64,000 bases of DNA from Alternaria dauci (taxonomy: Eukaryota; Ascomycota; Dothideomycetes; Pleosporales; Pleosporaceae), in assembly GCF_042100115.1 (NCBI RefSeq), contig NC_091272.1, positions 2,108,001-2,172,000 on the forward strand. The letters run 5' to 3'. Made by a program: the position numbers and the translations under genes. Below, piece after piece: positions 56,744 to 64,000 of this stretch. Under the pieces are notes generated by a model. The model was not told the origin of the DNA and did not search any database. It saw only the letters and a list, made by a program, of their open reading frames with translations. Each line of letters starts with the position of its first letter. Within the stretch, counting starts at the first letter, position 1.

Positions 56744-57307
56744 CTAGAAGAAGACTACTGGATCCGCCTGTAGTTGACTGAGTCCGGGCAAGGAGTCATG
56801 CATGACGGTACAGAAGACATCGTGCGACGCTGGCGGATCATCCTGCTTATCCGTCAAAGGTGTAAGTCGTACATTGCGGACTTGATTCTTGGCTTCAGGG
56901 CTCAGATGGCGTATAAAGTCCAGAACAGGCAAATAGTTGAATGCATAGAAATGGAACTGGTTCTCCGAGTATATAATTTGCAGGCATTCGTGATAGATTA
57001 GGCGGTTCGTTCGTAAGACATCCAGACTCAAGTGTCTGTCGGGGTGAGGGCGGCAATTCTTGTTCCATTTCCTGCTGATGGATCGTGCGTCGCAATCCGT
57101 GTAGAGAATAAATCGCTTGTTTGATGATGGTAAGACATATCGGAGGATCTCTCTCCGAATTTCAGACGGGATGCGTAGCAAAGGTGGGTAGGTGTCCAAG
57201 GGTGATATGGTTTCGGCAAGCGAAATTTGTTTCTCTACACTCTCTTTTGAACGACGTTCCAGGCGACGCAAGCAGATGTCCTCGGTCGTCTTGGGTGTGG
57301 GTGCCAT
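56744..57307 (-). CDS. F-box-like/DUF7730-type protein, 187 aa
   Basis: Single exon, ATG at 57307. PPLLRIPSEIRREILRYVLP (about 40-60) is the short F-box-like helix seen in a very large fungal family. It is followed by LDVLRTNRLIYHECLQIIYSEN and FHFYAFNYLPVLDFIRHLSPEAKNQVRNVRL, typical of the DUF7730 group. Members usually run 250-400 aa; this one stops at 187, so it may be naturally short or C-terminally truncated. The N-terminus is basic. A ubiquitin-ligase adaptor role is possible but unproven. Diverges from CCT7. Confidence 0.72.
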   Translation of the reverse strand: MAPTPKTTEDICLRRLERRSKESVEKQISLAETISPLDTYPPLLRIPSEIRREILRYVLPSSNKRFILYTDCDARSISRKWNKNCRPHPDRHLSLDVLRTNRLIYHECLQIIYSENQFHFYAFNYLPVLDFIRHLSPEAKNQVRNVRLTPLTDKQDDPPASHDVFCTVMHDSLPGLSQLQADPVVFF

Positions 57308-57866
57308 CTATACAGACGTCAGTACTAGACGGATTTCATGGGCACTACATGACCTGACCTTCTTGGCAGATGTCTTGGCCGGCATGCTCGTAATGTCAAC
57401 GCTTACGAGAGAGCTCGATGCAGTTGGGAACAATGGCAAGTCCTGCGGTAGGTTTCGATCGTATTGGCAATCAACCCTGGGAGATGAAGCGGTCACGAGG
57501 TCATATGTGCCGTGTCAGTGTCACTATGCAGCACAGAATTGTTCGTATGAATACGTCGATGAGAAGTGGTTCAGGCTGGGGACTTCTGCGATATGCGACG
57601 ACGTAGCTGTGGTACAATGCATGGAAGGATTGTAGAATGCCGGGCGAAGGTTGTCAACAGAAGTCGGGAAACTTACGCACGGCCCTCTGGCTTGGCAAAG
57701 GGTCGTGCTCTGGAGATTGGGAAAATTCATGGGACGCGTTTGTTTGATCCCCGCATACAGCTGCGCATAGCTCACCGTACCCCTCACAACACACCACCAG
57801 CTTTGTTTGAATTTCAAAGTTTCCGCAATCCGGACCCGAGTCTCTTTGTTTCTATAATCAGCCAGC
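57308..57866. promoter_or_regulatory. Divergent promoter region, F-box-like gene and CCT7, 559 bp
   Basis: Contains both promoters by position. No defined element recognised. Confidence 0.45.
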
Positions 57867-59693
57867 ATGTCGTTCGGCGGTCAAACACCGACGATTGTGG
57901 TGTTGCGGGAGGGTAGGTGCCTCGACACTTTTTGATACATACATTGCTAATAGCCCCAGGTACCGATCAGTCACAGGGTCGCGGCCAGGTAATATCAAAC
58001 ATCAACGCTTGCCTTGCTGTGCAGGCCACGATCAAAGGAACTCTCGGACCATATGGCGGTGATCTACTCATGGTGGACGAGAATGGCAGGCAGACAATCA
58101 CAAACGACGGTGCCACGGTCATGAAGGTAGAGTATACTGCAGACGGTCCAGCGCCATTCTCACGTCTAACCGTGCCCAGCTCCTTGATATCGTCCACCCC
58201 GCCGCCCGCGTCCTCACCGACATCGCACGATCGCAAGATGCCGAAGTGGGCGATGGTACCACTTCCGTCGTGGTCATTGCAGGAGAGATACTGAAGGAGA
58301 TCAAGGACTTTGTCGAGCAGGGAGTCAGCAGCCAGACTATCATGAAAGGCCTCCGGAGAGCGTCGCATCTTGCTGTCAACAAGATTATGGAAATCGCCGT
58401 AGACACTGCCGAGGGCAACCAGCGGGACACTCTCCAAAAGCTCGCTGCGACCGCCATGAGCAGCAAGCTGATCCACAGGAATGCTGACTTTTTCACCAAG
58501 ATGGTCGTGGACGCTGTGCTCTCGCTCGACCAGGACGAGCTGAACGAGAAGCTCATCGGAGTAAAGAAGATTACTGGTGGTGCGCTCCAAGACTCGCTTT
58601 TTGTCAATGGTGTCGCATTCAAGAAGACCTTCTCATACGCCGGTTTCGAGCAACAACCAAAGACCTTCAAGCAGCCGAAGATCGTGTGCCTGAACGTCGA
58701 ACTTGAGCTAAAGAGCGAGAAGGACAACGCCGAGGTACGAGTGGAGCAGGTCTCGGAATACCAGGCGATAGTCGACGCCGAGTGGCAAATTATCTACAAC
58801 AAGATGGAAGCGCTGTACAAGACGGGTGCCAAGGTCGTCCTGAGCAAGCTCCCCATTGGCGATCTGGCGACACAGTACTTTGCGGACCGCGACATCTTCT
58901 GTGCTGGACGCGTAGCCGCAGACGATCTCGACCGCGTGTGCCGCGCAACAGGCGCGAGCCTTCAGTCCACGTGCTCTGATATCCAGAGCAAGCACCTCGG
59001 AACCTGCGAATCGTTTGAGGAGCGACAAATCGGTGGCGAGCGCTTTAACTTCTTCGAGGGCTGCCCGGAGGCCAAGACTTGCACACTGGTGCTTCGTGGC
59101 GGTGCAGAGCAGTTCATCGCCGAGGTCGAGCGAAGCTTACACGACGCAATTATGATTGTCAAGCGTGCGATCAAGAACAGGAACATTGTGGCTGGAGGTG
59201 GTGCCGTCGAGATGGAGATCTCGTCATACCTGCACAACTACGCCGACAAGAACATCCCACATAAGCAACAGCCTATTATCAAGGCGTTCGCGAAGGCTCT
59301 CGAGGTCATTCCCAGACAACTGTGCGACAACGCCGGTGTCGACGCGACGGACATTCTCAACCGGCTCCGCGTAGAACACAAGAAGGGCAACATCTGGGCT
59401 GGTGTTGACTTCACAACAGAGAGCATAGCGAACAACATGGAGAGGTTCGTCTGGGAGCCTAGTCTGGTCAAGGTCAACGCTCTGCAGGCAGCGACGGAGG
59501 CGGCATGCTTGATCCTGAGCGTTGACGAGACAATCAGTACGTGAGATCATATTCGAGGGCGAAACAATGCTAACAATATGCAGAGAACCAGGAATCACAG
59601 CAACCACAAGCGCCCAACAGGCCGCTGCCGCCTGGCGCTGCACAGAGGGCGTTGGGTGGACGCGGACGTGGCCGCGGGATGCCCAGACGGTAA
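57867..59693 (+). CDS. CCT7: Chaperonin CCT/TRiC subunit eta, 559 aa
   Basis: Four exons: 57867-57912, 57960-58126, 58180-59536 and 59584-59693. It starts [22 protein letters not shown]. The group II chaperonin motifs are present: [20 protein letters not shown], then [27 protein letters not shown] with the catalytic Asp, [30 protein letters not shown] and [16 protein letters not shown]. The eta subunit is one of eight in the cytosolic TRiC ring that folds actin, tubulin and other proteins. The last exon encodes a Gly/Arg-rich C-terminal tail ([12 protein letters not shown]). The length is normal. Its 3' end lies 210 bp from the convergent FBXO9-like gene. Confidence 0.96.
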
Positions 59694-59903
59694 AGACACC
59701 AGAGCAGAAGAGGGGGTGTATACCAAGACAGAGACGCCTATGCTACGCCATGTTGTAGACGCGGATGTCCATGAATAATGCAAAAATGATGAATCGGACA
59801 AGCGCCGTGTTCACAAGTCTAAAGTGTACTGATGAAATTCCGATGGACATGAAACGGTGCAGTGAATCCTGCCAAGGATATCTTAAATGCTCCCTCATGC
59901 AGG

Positions 59904-61622
59904 TTACTGCTCCTTGATTCCTCTCTCGCCCCAGCTCATGCCATAACTCTTTACCCTGCTAAAGTAGAAAGCACGGTCGTTCTTTAATCCAAACTCTGCC
60001 CAGTCATCCGTCAATCGGTTATAACTCCAGTACCCTTGCCAGACAAGTTTGTTGTTCTTGGCCCCTCTCCCTGCATTACCAAAGCTCAGTGCCATCTTGT
60101 ACATGTACTTTGGCGTGGCGCCTGGTTTCTCAATGTGCAGCGTGCCTTCCTGTTCCCCGCTGCCAGGTTCTGGACCGCTCATGCGCCAGCGACCGAGCAC
60201 GGCGTCCTTCATGGGTGCACTCGGCAGGTTGTGATGGTTCTTGTGAATGTGTTCGACATACAGGTAAGGAACCACATCGGTGGGCTCGGTGGTGGTAAGC
60301 AGGGAAATGCATGTTCCGTCGCGCAGGAAGCGCAGGTAGCGGAAGTAGGTTACGATATGGATAGGCGAGTTCCACGATGAGGTCGTAGGCAGTGCTTGTC
60401 CGGGACGCGTGTAGTTGACCGTGCTAATGTAGCAGCCGTTGAACCGGATGCGAGGGCGCTGCCGGAAGAGCGTGCGGTAAGTGGGGTATGGTGTTGGGAC
60501 GAGAAGCTGGGTCAGTGCTGCTGGAGAGAGTGGCTCGGCTGCGGCTTCGCTGTCTTCGGAATCAGAGAGGTCAAGGTTTGCGGCGCCTAGAGTGATTCCG
60601 CCCATGTCGTCGTCACTGAGTGGTTTTCCCCCAACTTGACACGACCACGTGTAGTGCATGGACGCGAAGCCATATTCGGGACCTAGAGCCAAACGCTTCC
60701 AGACACGGTCTTCGGTGGTTACCAGGTAAGCCAGACGTTTGCATACTTGGGCCAGGCGAATGAATGACGCAATGTCTTGTACAGCGAGTTGCTCCAATAT
60801 CTCGACGATGATCTCTTCCGGGATACTGGATATCGGACATGGAGGCGCGGGGCTTAGATCGGTTGGTGCTGGCTCGCCGAGAATGGAGGTGCTGGAGTAT
60901 TCGCTCATCAGACTTTGGTACGTGGGAGAGAGACCATGTAGGGAGTGGTGGGCAGTGTTGGGCACCGTGGTCGAGGCATTGGATGGATTTGGGTCCTGGG
61001 TTTTGGGCACTGGGTGAGACGCTGCTGGTGTTGATGATGATGCTGAAACTGGTGCGTTTGCTGCTTGTGCAGCTTTGAGTTTCTTGAAATATGAGGGTGG
61101 GAAGTGCTTTGCTTTGTACGTTTCTTGAACGCCAGAATCGAGCTACAAACATCAGAACATGGTTTGTGGCGACTTTTGAATTCAACGCACCTTGAACGCT
61201 TTTCTGTACAGATCCACACTGTCACCCAGGCTACCTTGACTTTCCTTTTCTACGGCTTTTTCATAATGTTCTAAAGCAGACGTCGGTTCTGTCTCTTCAG
61301 CAATGGCGGCAGCGGCCTGGGCGCTCGTTTCATCGAGTCTCCGGCCATGCTGCTTTTCGCCCAGATTATGATAGGTGTAGGAGTTGACTTCGTCACCGCC
61401 TTCCAGACTCAGGCTGCGAGCACGGGTGTGACGCTGCACGTCGGGCACATTGCTTTTGCTTGCATGAGATTTGCTCGCTGAGGGTGAAGTAGCGGTGTTG
61501 TTGACCGAGGCAGACGAGGCAGGCGCCTTGCCCTTTGACCTGGCCGTCACTTCTTCTCGCCATTTCTGGCGGAAGGACTCGAGCTCGGCCTCGGTGTTGG
61601 TGGGAACGTCCTGAGGGTCCAT
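59904..61622 (-). CDS. F-box protein, FBXO9/Pof7-like, 556 aa
   Basis: Two exons: 61622-61191 and 61142-59904, with a 48-bp intron. The ATG at 61622 has a strong context (GCCATGG) and begins MDPQDVPTNTEAELESFRQKW, like its relatives; the frame is open further upstream only without an ATG. A TPR-like stretch (SALEHYEKAVEKESQGSLGDSVDLYRKAFKLDSGVQETY) precedes the F-box (about 250-290, ISSIPEEIIVEILEQLAVQDIASFIRLAQVCKRL). The FBXO9 C-terminal domain follows: IRFNGCYISTVNYTRPGQ, VTYFRYLRFLRDGTCISLLTT and VWQGYWSYNRL. The family are substrate adaptors of SCF ubiquitin ligases (S. pombe Pof7, yeast Hrt3). Long Ser/Pro-rich linkers. Confidence 0.93.
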
Positions 61623-62171
61623 GGCAGACTTGGCCCAGAGCGGTCGTGGTACTTGGGTATCGGTTAGACGCGGTAAGTCCGAAGTCGCAGCGTGGTGGAA
61701 GAAAACAGGGTCCAATACAGAGGCTAGCAGCGGGCTTTTAGTAAGGACACCTGTTGGCCAGGCGGATTGTGACTCTAGGCAAAGTTCCGGTGCTCGCAGT
61801 GCTTAAGGCGTGCATGACGGGGGCCTGTGAAGTTGCGGCAAGGCCATGACGGGTGCCACTCGATGCATGTTCTAGCTTCGCGCCGTGCGCCATCTGATAA
61901 GCCGACGCCCTTTCTTCTCTGACAATCGGCTTCGGCGGCCAATCACCCAACGTGGGCGGCGCGGGAATGACGCGCCAAAAAGTGTAGCTCCGATAATTAA
62001 ATCGTTGCGTCAAAGCGTCCCGTCGCCTTCGTCACCACTTGTACACGCCCATCACTCCGCAAGACAATGCGCATAACGCCCTTTTTGCGCATAACGCCCC
62101 TCTGACACGACCCCTCGCACCGCTCCGAGGCTGCACCACATTGCCCTGTTGCCATCCCGACCACAGGCAAC
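61623..62171. promoter_or_regulatory. Divergent promoter region, FBXO9-like gene and MTM1, 549 bp
   Basis: Holds both promoters by position. A 14-bp element TGCGCATAACGCCC occurs twice, at 62068-62081 and 62086-62099, about 75-105 bp before the MTM1 start codon. Confidence 0.5.
62068..62099. repeat. Duplicated 14-bp element TGCGCATAACGCCC
   Basis: Two exact copies separated by four T residues in the MTM1 5' region. Could be a regulatory site or a simple duplication. Confidence 0.85.
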
Positions 62172-63494
62172 ATGGCCATGGCCACGCAGCGAGCCGAGGC
62201 AGCGGACCCGACCGGGGTGGAACAAGTGTCGCTGGGACAAAAAATGATGTCTGCCGTCTCTGGCAGTGTCCTTACCTCGTTGCTGGGTATGTTGCATCCA
62301 CACAGTTCTGTACAAAACTAACTCCAACCAGTCACCCCTCTCGACGTCGTCCGCGTTCGACTACAATCACAAGAAACCGTCCCCACCACATCGCCACGCC
62401 CCCGCGGATTCAATGGCGCAACACTCACACAATTCCGCGACCTTCCCCCAAATCTCGGCATCTCCTCGTGCTGCAGAGAGGTCTTTTGGATGAACAACAA
62501 GGCGCCTTTCTGCGTAGCAGGGCCGACCATGGCGCCCATAAACCCCGCCGATTTGAGCTGTGCCGTCGAGGAGGTTGAGCGCAAGACGATAAACAGCACA
62601 TGGGACGGTCTACGCAAAATCGTCCAGAACGAGGGGCCGCGGACACTCTGGAGAGGACTGTCACCGACCCTAGTCATGGCAGTGCCTGCGAACGTCATCT
62701 ACTTTGCTGGTTACGACTGGCTGCGAACAGCACAAGCCTCGCCCTTGCGACAAACCGTCTCCGATGCGTACATACCATTAGTTGCAGGAGCCACTGCGCG
62801 AGTCCTTGCTGCCATAGCAGTCGGCCCTATCGAAATATTCCGGACGCGGATGCAGGCCGCAAATTCGACTGCCACCGCTGCTGGCCACTTCCGCGACACA
62901 ATGGACGGACTTAGAGAAATGGTCGGCAGCCAGGGTGTCTCCAGTCTATGGAGGGGCCTCACCTTGACCCTCTGGCGCGATGTTCCCTTCTCCGCCATGT
63001 ACTGGTGGGGTTATGAAGCCACAAGAAACGTTCTGACAGACCAACGAGGAAGAAGGGAGGCTAGGAATGATGGTTTCGAATTTCGCATGGGCCGAGGCGA
63101 GGAGAGGGTACGAAGACGAAGCAGGTCAAGAAGCCAGGAAAACCACAGAGACACTTTGATTGATAGCTTCATCGCCGGTGCTACATCAGGAGCAGTTGCT
63201 GCCTTCATCACCACACCATTTGATGTCGGAAAGACACGCCAACAGGTTGCACGGCACATGGGCGAGACGGCAAAGGACATCGCAAGCTCAACACGGCCGG
63301 AAGACCAATCCATGCCACGCTTCCTCGCGCACATCTACCGCGAACAGGGCATGCCGGGTCTGTTCAAGGGCTGGGCAGCCCGGTGTCTCAAAATCGCGCC
63401 TGCGTGTGCCATCATGATTAGCTGCTACGAATTCAGTAAAAAAATGGCCCTGGACATGAATGAACGACGGGAACGGGAACGACTGGAAGCATAA
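62172..63494 (+). CDS. MTM1: Mitochondrial carrier, Mtm1/SLC25A39-like, 425 aa
   Basis: Two exons: 62172-62286 and 62332-63494, with a 45-bp intron. Carrier signatures are VTPLDVVRVRLQSQ (first repeat), VGPIEIFRTRMQ (second) and TTPFDVGKTRQQV (third). The long first loop with FREVFWMNN-type and CCREVFW residues, and FAGYDWLR, fit the Mtm1/SLC25A39-SLC25A40 clade. In yeast Mtm1 affects manganese and iron handling in mitochondria; the mammalian relatives import glutathione. An Arg/Ser-rich insertion (RRRSRSRSQENHRDT, about 310-325) lies before the third repeat. The ATG in AACATGG is a good start. The length is slightly above that of most carriers because of the loops. Confidence 0.92.
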
Positions 63495-63779
63495 ACTGCA
63501 ACACGCCACACCACCAACCCGGTGCGTGACACACATCACACACATCACATCCATCACTCGCGTTATCGGCTTCACACATTGTATGATAATTGCATAGCGG
63601 CGCATTGGGAGCGTACAGGTCAAAACCCACTCACGATTGCATCAGCGGCGTTTCTTGCAAAAAAGGGGCGGACATTGTTTTATTGCCTTCTTGGAATAGG
63701 GTTGAAGCGATACCAGCGAATACGTTTGCGCATGACACATTCAGCATGTATTAATAAAAAATCACAATGACTGGCCGTG

Positions 63780-64000
63780 TTAACTCTCTTGTTTAGTGCC
63801 TTCTCTACCTGAACTTCTCAAGAAATCGAGGAATACTTCCTGACATCTTTCTGCCTGGCTGACATATATCTCATGGCCCGGGCCCTCGACGAGCACCAAT
63901 TTGCTTCCTTGGATTGTCTCAGCCAAAACTTCCATATCTTCGACTTTAACAGCAGCGCTCTGCGTCGGCGATAAGATCAACGTTGGTGCTTTGATCTTCC
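63780..64000 (-). CDS. Alpha/beta hydrolase, C-terminal part (runs off the window)
   Basis: The frame is open to the right edge, so only the last ~73 residues are present; the start lies outside. KAPTLILSPTQSAAVKVEDM, then LVLVEGPGHEIYVSQ and VFLDFL fit the end of an alpha/beta hydrolase fold: the strand with the acid region, then a Gly-His near the C-terminus where the catalytic His sits (GPGHE). The specific activity cannot be judged. Confidence 0.72.
   Translation of the reverse strand, partial: KIKAPTLILSPTQSAAVKVEDMEVLAETIQGSKLVLVEGPGHEIYVSQAERCQEVFLDFLRSSGREGTKQES

Overview
The window looks like a chromosome segment from a filamentous ascomycete, most likely a Dothideomycete of the Pleosporales type. 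Three things point there: compact genes with short 46-130 bp GT-AG introns and CTRAC-like branch sites, a white-collar-1 photoreceptor gene, and long AT-rich blocks with the mark of repeat-induced point mutation (RIP). In those blocks CpA and TpG are almost gone while CpG persists. The species is inference.

Positions 1-23760 are a repeat compartment. Positions 1-5331 and 6702-14814 are RIP-degraded repeats. The left block holds two tandem ~3 kb units; the right block holds the wreck of a minus-strand Ty3/Gypsy element with recognisable reverse transcriptase and zinc-knuckle remnants. A GC-normal 1.37 kb island with one small gene (5332-6701) interrupts the second ~3 kb unit and is flanked by a 14-bp direct repeat, so it looks inserted. 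A complete, apparently young Ty3/Gypsy chromovirus (14815-21986, minus strand) sits inside the degraded DNA. It has 476-bp LTRs differing at one base, a TAAGG target duplication, intact gag, and pol joined to gag through an A AAA AAC frameshift site at the gag stop codon. Its pol tail is overlapped on the opposite strand by a reading frame with Zn2Cys6 cysteine spacing. Positions 21987 to about 23760 are again AT-rich.

Positions 23760-64000 are ordinary gene-dense euchromatin: a YdeI/OmdA-like protein, an unknown protein, an ELYS-like nucleoporin factor, a Ytp1-like membrane protein, DASH subunit Dam1, a Sec14/CRAL-TRIO protein, mitochondrial ribosomal protein uS2m, white collar-1, a Ras-like GTPase, a Ymc1-like mitochondrial carrier, an MFS monocarboxylate-type permease, an UNC93-like permease, an ankyrin/TPR-like protein, a short F-box-like protein, chaperonin subunit CCT7, an FBXO9-like F-box protein, an Mtm1/SLC25A39-like carrier and the 3' end of an alpha/beta hydrolase. 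Most are housekeeping genes. Several pairs share divergent promoters (DAM1/Sec14, uS2m/wc-1, F-box-like/CCT7, FBXO9/MTM1).

The two most noteworthy signals are the retrotransposon-borne antisense Zn2Cys6-spaced reading frame and a family of near-identical introns. Four introns in three unrelated genes, on both strands, share the core GAGACATAYRCTGACYTC and behave like introner-like elements. Intron boundaries were derived by reading splice sites and protein continuity by eye; there is no transcript evidence.
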